Shown piece by piece: positions 16,496 through 25,110 of a stretch of 64,000 nt of DNA. The stretch is from Nonlabens sp. MB-3u-79. Lineage in GTDB: Bacteria; Bacteroidota; Bacteroidia; Flavobacteriales; Flavobacteriaceae. A program made the translations under genes and the position numbers. The stretch covers positions 2,967,501-3,031,500 of the forward strand of contig NZ_CP025116.1 of assembly GCF_002831625.1 (NCBI RefSeq), written 5' to 3'. The notes under the pieces were generated by a model. That model ran no database searches, had not been told where the DNA came from, and saw nothing but the letters and a program-made list of their open reading frames with translations. How positions within the stretch are numbered: position 1 is the stretch's first letter; every line of letters starts with the position of its first letter.

Positions 16496-16903
16496 ATGAA
16501 GTCAAATATTAAAACAACAGAAACCTTCTACCACAACTTAGGTAAACTGTTTTATGCCGTTGCCTTTGCAGATAAAACGGTGCGTAAAGAAGAAGTGGAC
16601 ACCCTGCGGGAGTATGTGAAAAAACATTGGTTGAGCTATGATGATTTAAAGGATGTATTTGACAGTGATGCTGCACACCTCATAGAAATCGTTTTTGAAG
16701 GAGTTCAAGCTTTTGAGGAAACATCAAAAGATATGTTGGATGCCTTTATTTCTTATAAAAACCAACAGCCTCATCTGTTTACTGAAAAAGTGAATCAACT
16801 TATTATAGAAACATCAAAGGCTATCGCTTATTCCTATGCTGGAATTAACAAGTCAGAACTTGTCATAATCAGTCAATTGGAAATAGAATTGAACAGACAC
16901 TAA
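16496..16903 (+). CDS. TerB-like small helical protein
   Basis: 135 residues, all helical. LGKLFYAVAFADKTVRKEEVDTLREYV resembles the start of TerB-type (tellurite resistance/DjlA) domains, in which acidic residues of paired helices bind metal. It is the first gene of an operon with DnaJ and CbpM-like genes and sits behind CRP-box promoter P6. The link with a J-protein fits DjlA-like pairings, but the function is not established. Confidence 0.6.
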   Translation: MKSNIKTTETFYHNLGKLFYAVAFADKTVRKEEVDTLREYVKKHWLSYDDLKDVFDSDAAHLIEIVFEGVQAFEETSKDMLDAFISYKNQQPHLFTEKVNQLIIETSKAIAYSYAGINKSELVIISQLEIELNRH

Positions 16904-16913
16904 TTCTTCTTAA

Positions 16914-17795
16914 ATGGAATTTATAGATTACTATAAAATATTAGGCCTTTCAAAAACTGCAAAGGAGAGCGACATTAAAAAGGCTTATCGCAAGTTGGCA
17001 CGCAAATACCATCCAGACCTCAACCCCAATGACAAAGAGGCCGAACGTAAGTTTAAAGAACTAAACGAAGCTAATGAAGTACTCAGTCATCCAGAAAATC
17101 GGAAGAAATACGATAAATATGGGGAGAACTGGCAAAATGCTGAGGCCTATGAACAGGCACAAAGACAACAACAAAGAAGCTCTCAACAACGCACCTATGG
17201 AGGACAGCACAACTACAATGAAGAAGATTATTCCGACTTTTTTGAATCTATGTTTAGCGGTGGCCAGCGACAAAGAGCTGCTTACCGAGGTCAAGACTTC
17301 CATACCGAATTGCACCTCGATCTTATGGATGTCTATACCACTAGTAAAAGAACACTTACTGTAAACGGAAAAAACATAAGGATTACCATTCCTGCTGGAG
17401 TTACCAATGGACAAACCATAAAGATTAAAAATCACGGTGGGAAAAGCCCGTCAAATGGTCCTAAAGGAGACTTGTTGATCACTTTTATCATCAACAACAA
17501 TACTTCCTTTCACAGAGAGCAAGCAGATTTATTTATCACTCAAAAAATCCCTTTACTTACTGCCGTATTAGGTGGCTCACAGCTTATCAAAACTATAGAT
17601 GGTCAGGTAAAACTTACCGTTAAAGAAGGTACTCCAAATGGCACCAAAGTCAAATTGAAAGGAAAAGGATTCCCCAAGTACAAGCAAAAGGATGCCTATG
17701 GAGATTTGTATGTGACTTACCAAGTAATGGTTCCAAGCGCGCTTTCGCAAAAACAAAAGGAATTGTACCAAGAACTTTTAAAACTGGAAGACTAA
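16914..17795 (+). CDS. CbpA-type DnaJ co-chaperone
   Basis: 293 residues. The J domain (1-70) has the HPD motif in [11 protein letters not shown] Gln/Gly-rich linker (75-120) follows, then the two beta-sandwich substrate domains ([39 protein letters not shown]). There is no zinc finger, so it is of the CbpA class rather than DnaJ. It should stimulate DnaK ATPase and bind unfolded protein. The next gene, one base overlapping, encodes its probable modulator. Confidence 0.9.
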   Translation: MEFIDYYKILGLSKTAKESDIKKAYRKLARKYHPDLNPNDKEAERKFKELNEANEVLSHPENRKKYDKYGENWQNAEAYEQAQRQQQRSSQQRTYGGQHNYNEEDYSDFFESMFSGGQRQRAAYRGQDFHTELHLDLMDVYTTSKRTLTVNGKNIRITIPAGVTNGQTIKIKNHGGKSPSNGPKGDLLITFIINNNTSFHREQADLFITQKIPLLTAVLGGSQLIKTIDGQVKLTVKEGTPNGTKVKLKGKGFPKYKQKDAYGDLYVTYQVMVPSALSQKQKELYQELLKLED

Positions 17796-18085
17796 TGGAA
17801 GATAACAGCCTCATACCAGCAATAGATTTTTGCACAAGCCATCGAGTAAAAATCGAATTAGTACACACCCTAAATAAACAAGGGCTTATCGAAGTCATAA
17901 CTCATAAGAAGCTCCTTTTTATACCAGAAAACCAGGTCAAAAAACTAGAGCGAATTTTAGTGTTTCACAGAGAGCTAGACATCAATCTAGAAGGTGTTGA
18001 AACTATTTTGTCTCTGCTACAACGTATGGAATCTATGCAAGAGCACATACTAGAATTAGAAAATAAACTTCAAAGATTTTTATAA
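17795..18085 (+). CDS. CbpM-like chaperone modulator
   Basis: 96 residues that follow CbpA directly (the TAATG junction shares one base). LIPAIDFCTSHRVKIELVHTLNKQGLI and a C-terminal coiled coil (RMESMQEHILELENKLQ) match the MerR-like CbpM family, which binds the J domain of CbpA and blocks its work with DnaK. Context and size support this. Confidence 0.75.
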   Translation: MEDNSLIPAIDFCTSHRVKIELVHTLNKQGLIEVITHKKLLFIPENQVKKLERILVFHRELDINLEGVETILSLLQRMESMQEHILELENKLQRFL

Positions 18086-18549
18086 TGACAACACCTACAA
18101 ATCATTTGATAACATTATGGATAGCATCCCGTACGAGACTAGAAAACCAACTCGATGTGATAACTGCCTATGACCTTAAAAAGAAACTCGCTCCATCCCC
18201 CAACAGTGTGGGCTATTTATTACAACATATCGCCGAAGTAGAATTGCTTTTTGCGAAAAATGTTTTTGGCAAAAAGGATATCAAAATAATTGCCCATACC
18301 GTCATTGCCAAAAAGGATACTGGAGAATGGACTGATTTAGAAAAAATACGTTCACTACTAAATCTATCTCGTAACATCTTAATGAACATCCTTTATATGC
18401 AAGAGGAAGAAGATTGGGGTAAAAAAATAGTGACTAAAGAATTTGGAACAAAAACAAAGGCACAAGCTCTAGGTCGTATCCTCTCCCATACAGCTTATCA
18501 TGCTGGACAATTAGGCATACTGCTTAAATACGGTTCTGTTACACATTAG
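18085..18549 (+). CDS. DinB-family protein
   Basis: 154 residues with the four-helix DinB/DUF664 layout and metal-type histidines in YLLQHIAEVELLF and HTAYHAGQLGILLKYG. Members bind a divalent metal and often act as thiol-dependent transferases. It is the last gene of the TerB-DnaJ-CbpM operon, joined by a one-base TAATG overlap. Confidence 0.8.
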   Translation: MTTPTNHLITLWIASRTRLENQLDVITAYDLKKKLAPSPNSVGYLLQHIAEVELLFAKNVFGKKDIKIIAHTVIAKKDTGEWTDLEKIRSLLNLSRNILMNILYMQEEEDWGKKIVTKEFGTKTKAQALGRILSHTAYHAGQLGILLKYGSVTH

Positions 18550-18591
18550 CGCATGGAACTGATGGATAAAAACAGGGATGGATCTTTATAT

Positions 18592-18768
18592 ATCTTTTTT
18601 GTTAAGGTATAACAGCCTGGCGATCGCATCGAGATTAACGGTATCAACGGCGATGTCATAGATAGCAATAGCATGTATACCACGATGATGGAAATAGGGG
18701 AATGGGTCAGCTCAGATCATCACTATGCTGGAAGAATTGCAAAAAATGATAAGCTACAAAAGCTTTAA
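18592..18768 (+). pseudogene. Fragment of an MscS-family mechanosensitive channel
   Basis: From 18616 to the stop at 18766-18768 one frame reads PGDRIEINGINGDVID, MYTTMMEIGEWVSSD and HYAGRI, the beta-domain of small MscS-like channels (VGDxI...G.V..I...TT). An in-frame stop lies just upstream and the pore helices are absent, so this is a relic. The rest of the 290-bp gap holds only promoter P7. Confidence 0.7.
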
Positions 18769-18778
18769 CATCAGAGAC

Positions 18779-18821
18779 TGATTAAAATCATATTCTATTT
18801 CTTCTGCTACAATTATCTTAG
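18779..18821 (+). promoter_or_regulatory. CRP-box class II promoter P7 (RsiV-like/trx/deo operon)
   Basis: Box TGATTAAAATCAT (core 18779-18790), 23-bp gap, -7 element TATCTTAG (18814-18821, one mismatch), start codon at 18840. Confidence 0.7.
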
Positions 18822-18839
18822 AGCTTTAAATACATCTGA

Positions 18840-19727
18840 ATGAAGACCATCATCATTATCTTTTTTGCCCTACTTTCTATCTCAAGCTGCAAACAACAAG
18901 TTGATGAAGAGAAAACCCCTCCTCAAATTATAGGAGTTGATGAAGATGCTATGCATACAAATCCAGCAGACTCCATGTATTTCATCAATAAAAAAATACA
19001 GGAAAAACAACTTAGAAGCCAACTGTTAAAAAAAGAAGGGCTGATCGGAGTAGAAAATAGTATTCCCGCTATACAAGGACTAGTAGAGTCTAAAAGCATC
19101 TATAAAGACGCTGACGATTACCTGCTGGATTATACCTATCCGTACCTCAATGAGCGTATAGACCCTGGCTACCAAAAATTTAATGACTTCTTTGCCAAAA
19201 ACTACCTCAATACGGAGCGTACTATAAATGAAATTCTAGAGGATAATGAAATCATTTGTGATACATTGAGCATTCCGCGATTTAGAGATCAACGCATCAT
19301 CAATTACAAATTAAAATCTGCTCAAAATAATTTGATAAGCATTCTTCTATACAAAGAAAACTATTACTCAGGCATGTTACATTCTACTTATATGTTTGAT
19401 TGCATCAATTATGACTCAAAGAATCAAGAGTTCATTTACTTTGATAATTTCTTTATAGAGGGATCTGAAAAAATGGTGTATGACTTGATCAATAAAACCA
19501 TCTTTGATAAGAGGTACACTGGCGACGTCTATGCGGACTGCTGGCAACTGTCAGCAGACGATTTTATGATTTATAAAAACAACTTTGTCATCAGTGAAAA
19601 TAACATCGCCTTCTATCTTGACGACTGCATCATTTGTCCAGCTTATACGGGAGAGTACAAAGTAGTCATTCCTATCTCCCAGATAACACACCTTATTAGA
19701 AGTCATCATAAATCCTTGCTCCTTTAA
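18840..19727 (+). CDS. RsiV-like lipoprotein (DUF3298/DUF4163 type)
   Basis: 295 residues with a lipoprotein signal (SISSC). The C-terminal half (NYYSGMLHSTYMFDCINYD, an NNFVISENNIAFYL strand and EYKVVIPISQI) matches the DUF3298 fold of RsiV and related surface lipoproteins, some of which bind lysozyme. There is no anti-sigma segment, so it is probably a periplasmic-facing lipoprotein. It heads a run of same-strand genes (thioredoxin, deoC, deoD) behind promoter P7. Confidence 0.7.
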   Translation: MKTIIIIFFALLSISSCKQQVDEEKTPPQIIGVDEDAMHTNPADSMYFINKKIQEKQLRSQLLKKEGLIGVENSIPAIQGLVESKSIYKDADDYLLDYTYPYLNERIDPGYQKFNDFFAKNYLNTERTINEILEDNEIICDTLSIPRFRDQRIINYKLKSAQNNLISILLYKENYYSGMLHSTYMFDCINYDSKNQEFIYFDNFFIEGSEKMVYDLINKTIFDKRYTGDVYADCWQLSADDFMIYKNNFVISENNIAFYLDDCIICPAYTGEYKVVIPISQITHLIRSHHKSLLL

Positions 19728-19768
19728 ATGAAAACCAACGGCTGTTTTAAACCAACTGATTTTATATT

Positions 19769-20041
19769 GTGAAAAGTAATTTTAAAAATATCATTAATTC
19801 TGATATACCGGTTCTAGTAGATTTTTTTGCTAACTGGTGTGGCCCTTGTAAAATGCTTATTCCCATACTAGCAGAAGTTAAGAAAGAACTAGGTGGCACT
19901 ATTAAAATTATAAAAGTAGACGTAGATAAAAACGAATCTCTTGCCGCACAATTTCAAGTACGAGCTGTTCCTACTCTTTTACTTTTCAAAAAGGGAAAAA
20001 AGGTCTGGAGACAGTCTGGCGTTCTCCAAAAAGCAGATTAA
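19769..20041 (+). CDS. Thioredoxin, C-terminal helix cut by a stop codon
   Basis: 90 residues with the active site ANWCGPCKM and the cis-Pro motif RAVPTLLLF. It starts with GTG at 19769. The protein ends at VLQKAD, about 10 residues short of the family. After the TAA (20039-20041) the same frame continues IHIIKPS to a TGA at 20063-20065 that overlaps the deoC ATG as ATGA. The simplest reading is a recent TTA-to-TAA change that removed the last helix. Disulfide reduction may survive; stability is uncertain. Confidence 0.85.
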   Translation: MKSNFKNIINSDIPVLVDFFANWCGPCKMLIPILAEVKKELGGTIKIIKVDVDKNESLAAQFQVRAVPTLLLFKKGKKVWRQSGVLQKAD

Positions 20042-20061
20042 ATCCATATCATAAAACCCTC

Positions 20062-20706
20062 ATGAATCCTATCAACACCTATATAGATCATACCCAACTC
20101 AAAGCAACAGCAACTCCTGAGGAGATTTCTCAGTTATGTAAAGAAGCAGTAGCACACCAGTTTTATGCTGTGTGTATTGCTGGTTTTTATACCGCTTTCG
20201 CGAAAGCGGAATTAGAAAAAACATCTGTAAAAATAGCAACTGTAATTGGGTTTCCATTAGGAGCAGATACGACGGCAACCAAGGTGTTTGAAACCCAAGA
20301 AGCTATTGCAAATGGAACTCATGAAATTGATATGGTCCTCAACATAGGAGTGTTAAAAGCAGGATATTTAAAACAAGTAAAAGAAGACATCGCAGCGGTG
20401 CGCAAGGCCTCACAAAATGAAGTTCTCAAAGTAATATTTGAAAACTGTTACCTGACAGAGCAAGAAAAACGCAACGCTTGTAAGATTTGCTTAGATACTG
20501 GAGTAGATTTTATAAAAACCTCAACTGGATTTGGCACAGGTGGAGCTACCGTAAAAGACATCAAACTCATCAAGGCAGAAGTGGGTGATCGCATTAAAAT
20601 AAAAGCCTCTGGTAAAATAAAAACCTTAGAAACTGCACTTCAATACATAGAGTTAGGTGCTGATAGAATAGGAACCTCCTCTGCTTTACAAATGATAAAG
20701 AAATAA
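20062..20706 (+). CDS. deoC: Deoxyribose-phosphate aldolase
   Basis: 214 residues, a DeoC TIM barrel. The Schiff-base Lys is in DFIKTSTGFGTGG and the second catalytic Lys in IKIKASGKIKT; IDHTQLKATAT is the usual start. It splits 2-deoxyribose-5-phosphate to acetaldehyde and glyceraldehyde-3-phosphate, recycling nucleosides with the next gene, deoD. The palindrome lies in codons read TAFAKAE, in a helix near the N-terminus. Confidence 0.95.
   Translation: MNPINTYIDHTQLKATATPEEISQLCKEAVAHQFYAVCIAGFYTAFAKAELEKTSVKIATVIGFPLGADTTATKVFETQEAIANGTHEIDMVLNIGVLKAGYLKQVKEDIAAVRKASQNEVLKVIFENCYLTEQEKRNACKICLDTGVDFIKTSTGFGTGGATVKDIKLIKAEVGDRIKIKASGKIKTLETALQYIELGADRIGTSSALQMIKK
20192..20209. repeat. Palindrome GCTTTCGCGAAAGC (4 of 14), inside deoC
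   Basis: 18-bp perfect copy in the deoC coding sequence, read in the frame AFAKA. Confidence 0.95.
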
Positions 20707-20748
20707 AGCATTCCTCCTCCACACATTACATCATAAAAGCTAAGCAAT

Positions 20749-21447
20749 ATGAGCACCCATATAGAAGCCAAAAACGGCGAAATAGCAGCAACAGTACTTC
20801 TTCCTGGAGATCCTATGCGAGCTAGATGGATCGCAGAAAACTTTCTAGATCATGCCACATGCTACAATAATGTTCGAGGCATGCTAGGCTATACAGGTAC
20901 TTACAAAGGAAAACAAGTATCTGTTCAAGGAACTGGTATGGGAATACCTTCAGCACTTATCTATTGTCATGAATTAATTAATGATTACGGAGTTAAAAAC
21001 TTGATACGTTTAGGCACTGCAGGATCCTATCAAAAAGATATAAAAATCAGAGACATTGTAATTGCCCTGGCCGCCAGCACTACATCTGGAATTAATAAGC
21101 AACACTTTCAAAATGCCCAATACGCTCCTACCGCAAATGTTGATTTATTTCTCAAGGCCTGTCTTTATGCAAAGAATAACAACATACCCGTTAAAGCCGG
21201 TAATGTACTCTCCACAGACGAGTTCTATGAAGAGGATCCTGACAGCTATAAGAAATGGGCAAATTATGGCGTGTTGTGCGTAGAAATGGAGACCGCTGGA
21301 ATTTATAGCATCGCTGCAAAATATCATGTGAAAGCACTAGCCATACTCACTATTTCTGACTCGCTTGTTACAGGAGAACGCACCACAGCCGATGAGCGAG
21401 AAATGACTTTTAAAAAAATGGTAGAGATCGCACTTGGAACTATATAA
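20749..21447 (+). CDS. deoD: Purine-nucleoside phosphorylase, DeoD type
   Basis: 232 residues. LLPGDPMRARWIAE (phosphate loop), GTGMGIPS, RLGTAGS and the nucleoside-binding VEMETAGIY, followed by the catalytic Asp in LTISDSLVTGE, identify the hexameric low-molecular-weight family. It releases bases from purine (deoxy)nucleosides as ribose-1-phosphates. It follows deoC by 42 bp on the same strand. Confidence 0.95.
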   Translation: MSTHIEAKNGEIAATVLLPGDPMRARWIAENFLDHATCYNNVRGMLGYTGTYKGKQVSVQGTGMGIPSALIYCHELINDYGVKNLIRLGTAGSYQKDIKIRDIVIALAASTTSGINKQHFQNAQYAPTANVDLFLKACLYAKNNNIPVKAGNVLSTDEFYEEDPDSYKKWANYGVLCVEMETAGIYSIAAKYHVKALAILTISDSLVTGERTTADEREMTFKKMVEIALGTI

Positions 21448-21465
21448 AGGGCTTGCCAATTATTT

Positions 21466-21765
21466 TTAGTGCGCTTTAAACGCCTGATTGCGCTTGTTCA
21501 GCTGTCTATCTAAGTCAGAGACTGTTTCTTTCATAGCCGCTTCAAAATGAACCTCTTTAGAACTCGCAAAAAGTCTTGGACCAGGCGCACTTAACTCTAT
21601 CTCGCAAATAGCATTTTCTTGTTCACTAGTATTGCCAACTTTAAAAAACACTTGCGCTCGTATAAGCCATGGATACTTAGCATTTAACCTATCAAGTTGG
21701 TCTCTGGTTGCAGCACTTAAAGCTGCACTTTCTTCAAATTTTACGTATTGGAAGCTAATAGTCAT
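21466..21765 (-). CDS. hpf: Short ribosome hibernation promoting factor (HPF/RaiA)
   Basis: 99 residues with the S30AE/RaiA beta-alpha-beta-beta-beta-alpha fold: an initial strand ISFQYVKFEES, AICEIELSAPGPRLFASS, and the helix FEAAMKETVSDLDRQL ending with a basic KRNQAFKAH tail. Length fits short HPF, which silences ribosomes at the mRNA/tRNA channel. It is a single gene convergent with deoD and has CRP-box promoter P8. Confidence 0.85.
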   Translation of the reverse strand: MTISFQYVKFEESAALSAATRDQLDRLNAKYPWLIRAQVFFKVGNTSEQENAICEIELSAPGPRLFASSKEVHFEAAMKETVSDLDRQLNKRNQAFKAH

Positions 21766-21782
21766 AACAGTCGTATTTATGA

Positions 21783-21825
21783 TAAAACTAAGAAGTCTCA
21801 GAGGTATGGACTATGATAATTATCA
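21783..21825 (-). promoter_or_regulatory. CRP-box class II promoter P8 (hibernation factor)
   Basis: Minus-strand box TGATAATTATCAT (core 21814-21825, a perfect 12-bp palindrome), 23-bp gap, -7 element TAGTTTTA (21783-21790). Confidence 0.8.
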
Positions 21826-21915
21826 GATAAAGGAGTTTGTATTTTAGTGACAAAGACAGGCATGGTGAAGCATTTCATGACAGTGTACTGATCCAAGAGC
21901 TAAAAACTTTTCTGT

Positions 21916-22488
21916 TTAAAAGGTATGCATCAATGCAGCTGTTATGGACAGGTATTTTAATGCTATAGTTCCTGAGACCCCATCAATTATATAATCATTT
22001 GATAGGCTGGAAAAACGCAATTCTGGTAAGAAAAACCAGTTTTCAGTGAGCTCGAGCTCCCAGCCTATTCCCAACTGGCTTCCAACAGATGCATCTGTAT
22101 CGAAGTTAAATAAAGCATCGTTGCTTTTTGATGTTATAGAACTAAACAACAGTCCAGCACTTAAATAAAAAGGATTGTTTTGATGAGGTGAAATTTTAAA
22201 AAAGTACCTGCCACCTAGTAAGACCCCAAATTGTCTCAGCTCCATTATTTGTTCTTCAGCATTTTCTTCATTGTCAAAAAGATTATAAGTAAATCCTGCA
22301 TATAATTGAAATGGATCGGTCCACCTATATCCCGCAGTGAGATCTAGTCCATTCCCGATGCGCAAAGGTCTATTAAAAACGTTGACAGTGGGAATATGAA
22401 GGGAAGGTCTAAAAGTGACACTCCATGCTTCTTGAGAGAGGCAAGTGCTCCCTATCACAAACATCAAAAGGAATAAAATTTTCTTCAT
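21916..22488 (-). CDS. Small outer-membrane beta-barrel protein
   Basis: About 190 residues from the Met that opens a signal peptide (MKKILFLLMFVIGSTCLS); upstream Mets at 22494 and 22506 are less likely. The mature part alternates hydrophobic and polar residues with strand pairs (LDLTAGYRWTDPFQLYAGFTYNL, FGVLLGGRYFF, WFFLPELRFSSL) and ends with an aromatic residue (LMHTF), as in OmpW/OmpA-type barrels. No specific family assigned. Confidence 0.7.
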   Translation of the reverse strand: MKKILFLLMFVIGSTCLSQEAWSVTFRPSLHIPTVNVFNRPLRIGNGLDLTAGYRWTDPFQLYAGFTYNLFDNEENAEEQIMELRQFGVLLGGRYFFKISPHQNNPFYLSAGLLFSSITSKSNDALFNFDTDASVGSQLGIGWELELTENWFFLPELRFSSLSNDYIIDGVSGTIALKYLSITAALMHTF

Positions 22489-22649
22489 AACCATATATTT
22501 TAACAACTCCCTTCAAAATTATTGTCTTAGCTCTCTTAGAACTATGACTAATCTCATGATTCAAAAGGAACCTGCTTATCAGGTGGATGGTTTTAGGTAG
22601 ACTTAAACCTCATTAGTTTTTGTATGTTAAGGCATTTATTTGTGTGTCT

Positions 22650-22665
22650 CGCTTTCGCGAAAGCG
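22650..22665. repeat. Palindrome GCTTTCGCGAAAGC (5 of 14)
   Basis: 16-bp perfect copy in the divergent intergenic region, 41 bp before CRP box P9. Confidence 0.95.
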
Positions 22666-22705
22666 GAATCTAAAACAGGCGTACAACAACTCTTGCCTAT
22701 AGAGG

Positions 22706-22748
22706 TGATATTTATCATTCTTAAGCTGGTTGATCTTATTGATATTTG
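22706..22748 (+). promoter_or_regulatory. CRP-box class II promoter P9 (ABC exporter operon)
   Basis: Box TGATATTTATCAT (core 22706-22717), 23-bp gap, -7 element GATATTTG (22741-22748, first base off consensus), start codon at 22772. Confidence 0.75.
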
Positions 22749-22771
22749 AGTTTTAATAGAATAATGAAAAG

Positions 22772-23854
22772 ATGAAATTAAGCTGTCTAATCAGTTGCTT
22801 ATTACTACTAGGCTGTACTAGTGAGAATACCAAAGTATTTCCAGAACGCACCAACATAACAGAATCGGTTTATGCCTCTACCACCCTGCAACCCGACAGC
22901 TTATATAAAGTGTATTCGAGTGTACAAGGAATTTTAGATACACAGTTTGTTCAAGAAGGTGACCAAGTAGAAAAAGGTGATGCCATTGCACAAATAAAAA
23001 ACACCTCCTCTACTCTTCAAAGATCAAATGATGCATTATCCTTTACACTCGCACAACAGCAATATGTCGGGAATATCTCGGTTCTAAAAACATTAAAAAA
23101 TGACATTAAAAGCGCTGCGCTTAAACACAACAACGACTCTATTAATTTTTACAGACAAAAACGATTGTGGGAAAGCAGTATAGGTTCTAAAGCTACCTAT
23201 GAAAATAAAAAACTGACCTATGAGCTTTCTAAAACAGCTTTAGAATCTCTTAAAAAGAAGTTTGATTTGACCCAAATAGAGTTAGAAACTCAAATGAAAC
23301 AAGCCCAAAATAACTACAAGAACTCCATAGCAAATGCTCAGGATTTTAAAATTACTAGTGAGATCTCTGGTACGGTATATGGGTTTTATAAAAAGCCTGG
23401 CGAACTAATAAATACCCAGGAACCTATAGCCCTAATAGGAAGTAATCACAAATATATCATAGAAATGTTGGTGGACGAAAAAGACATTGTTAAAATAAAA
23501 AAGGGACAGTCGGTACGAGTGCTACTAGACGCTTATAAAGAGAGATTGTTTATTGCTACGGTATCAAAAATTTACCCTAAAAAAGACGAACGCACACAAA
23601 CATTTCTGGTAGAAGCCCTTTTTAATGAACCTCCTAGTGTTTTATATCCCGGACTTACCGGTGAAGGCAACATCATCATCGCACAAAAAAAGGATGTATT
23701 GATCATTCCTAAATCCTACCTAATCGGTAACAACCAAGTCCTCACAGAAGGCGGAATGGTAGAAATAGAAACCGGCTTGGAAAACATGGAAAGCATGGAG
23801 GTAGTATCTGGCATTACCGAACAAACACAACTTATAAAAAAGAGCGATGATTAA
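22772..23854 (+). CDS. MacA/HlyD-type periplasmic adaptor lipoprotein
   Basis: 360 residues with a lipobox (LLLLGC), a barrel-sandwich lipoyl half (VQEGDQVEKGDAIAQIK), a long coiled-coil hairpin (about 100-190), the second half-lipoyl (ISGTVYGFYKKPGELIN) and a beta-barrel (VDEKDIVKIKKGQSVRVLLDAY). It should bridge the inner-membrane ABC permease of the next gene to an outer-membrane channel. It overlaps the permease gene by 8 bp. Confidence 0.88.
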   Translation: MKLSCLISCLLLLGCTSENTKVFPERTNITESVYASTTLQPDSLYKVYSSVQGILDTQFVQEGDQVEKGDAIAQIKNTSSTLQRSNDALSFTLAQQQYVGNISVLKTLKNDIKSAALKHNNDSINFYRQKRLWESSIGSKATYENKKLTYELSKTALESLKKKFDLTQIELETQMKQAQNNYKNSIANAQDFKITSEISGTVYGFYKKPGELINTQEPIALIGSNHKYIIEMLVDEKDIVKIKKGQSVRVLLDAYKERLFIATVSKIYPKKDERTQTFLVEALFNEPPSVLYPGLTGEGNIIIAQKKDVLIIPKSYLIGNNQVLTEGGMVEIETGLENMESMEVVSGITEQTQLIKKSDD

Positions 23855-25109
23855 TTGGTCTGTCATATTAAGTATTGCAAAAACACATCTCCTCAGCAGA
23901 TTTAAACAAACTGCTGTGGCCGCGTTAGGGGTGACATTTGGGATAGGTTCTTACATCACATTAGTTTGTTTTATGACAGGTCTGAACGGCATGTTGGACA
24001 GTCTTATTCTTAATCAAACACCACATATACATGTCTTTAATGAGATTGAACCATCACAAAGACAGCCTATAAGTTACGATGATGCACTGGTGAATGGCTT
24101 CAACATCGTTCACTCCATTAAGCCCAAACAAAACCAGCTGCGCATTACAAATGCTTTGCCGCTCCTGCAATACCTGAACAAAAATCCAGACATATTAAGT
24201 GTATTACCCCAAGTTAAAACCCAAGTCTTTTATAAATCTGGAGCCATAGAAATAGGTGGCTTAATTACAGGAATAGATCCATTAAAAGAATCTCAATTTT
24301 CTAATCTTGATGATTATATTTTAAATGGCTCTTCTCAGAGTTTGATAAATAGCAGTAATGGTATTTTACTAGGTTCTGGAATTGCAAAGAAGATGGCCCT
24401 TAAAGTTGGTGACCGTATTCAAATCATGACACCTAGTAACGAGTTGCTTTCTTTAAAAATTGTAGGATTATTTCAAACAGGAATTGCAGAAATAGATGAT
24501 AGTAGAAGCTATACTAAAATATCCAAAGTGCAACAGATTTTAATGCAACCTAAAAATTACATTACCGATTTAAACATCAAACTTAAAGATATCACACAAG
24601 CTTCTAGAATTGCCCAAGAAATAGCGGCACAATACCATCTTAATGCTGTTGATATCAATACCGCAAATGCACAATTTGAGACAGGTACTACCATACGTAA
24701 TTTAATTACCTATGCCGTCTCCATTACTTTATTGATCGTTGCTGGTTTTGGGATTTACAACATTCTCAACATGCTTATTTATGAAAAAATGAATGACATC
24801 GCTATTCTAAAAGCTACTGGTTTCTCTGGTATAGATGTACAGTACATTTTTATGAGTCAGGCGTTAATTATAGGCATTATAGGTGGTATTCTAGGTCTTT
24901 TATTAGGTCTAGGATTAACGCTTCTTATTGACCAGACCCCTTTTAATACTGAAGCCCTTCCGACCATAACGACCTATCCTATCAACAACAACCCTGTATT
25001 TTATTTGATAGGAATCGTATTTGCTCTTTTTTCCACCTTTCTAGCAGGCGTATTACCATCGAGAAAGGCTAGAAATATTGATCCCGTATCTATCATAAGA
25101 GGCCAATAA
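23847..25109 (+). CDS. FtsX/LolC-type ABC exporter permease
   Basis: 420 residues with one N-terminal transmembrane helix (about 20-45), a large periplasmic MacB_PCD-like domain (50-270) and three C-terminal helices (ITLLIVAGFGIYNILNM, IIGIIGGILGLLLGLGL, GIVFALFSTFLAGVLPS). EKMNDIAILKATGFSG is the usual FtsX cytoplasmic motif. It forms a MacAB/LolCDE-like exporter with its neighbours; the cargo (lipoprotein, peptide or drug) is not known. Confidence 0.9.
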   Translation: MINWSVILSIAKTHLLSRFKQTAVAALGVTFGIGSYITLVCFMTGLNGMLDSLILNQTPHIHVFNEIEPSQRQPISYDDALVNGFNIVHSIKPKQNQLRITNALPLLQYLNKNPDILSVLPQVKTQVFYKSGAIEIGGLITGIDPLKESQFSNLDDYILNGSSQSLINSSNGILLGSGIAKKMALKVGDRIQIMTPSNELLSLKIVGLFQTGIAEIDDSRSYTKISKVQQILMQPKNYITDLNIKLKDITQASRIAQEIAAQYHLNAVDINTANAQFETGTTIRNLITYAVSITLLIVAGFGIYNILNMLIYEKMNDIAILKATGFSGIDVQYIFMSQALIIGIIGGILGLLLGLGLTLLIDQTPFNTEALPTITTYPINNNPVFYLIGIVFALFSTFLAGVLPSRKARNIDPVSIIRGQ

Positions 25110-25110
25110 T

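Noticed and set aside
17737..17752. Fifteenth copy of the palindrome in the dnaJ gene
   Set aside because: GCGCTTTCGCAAAAAC keeps only the left arm; it may be a decayed copy but is not counted.
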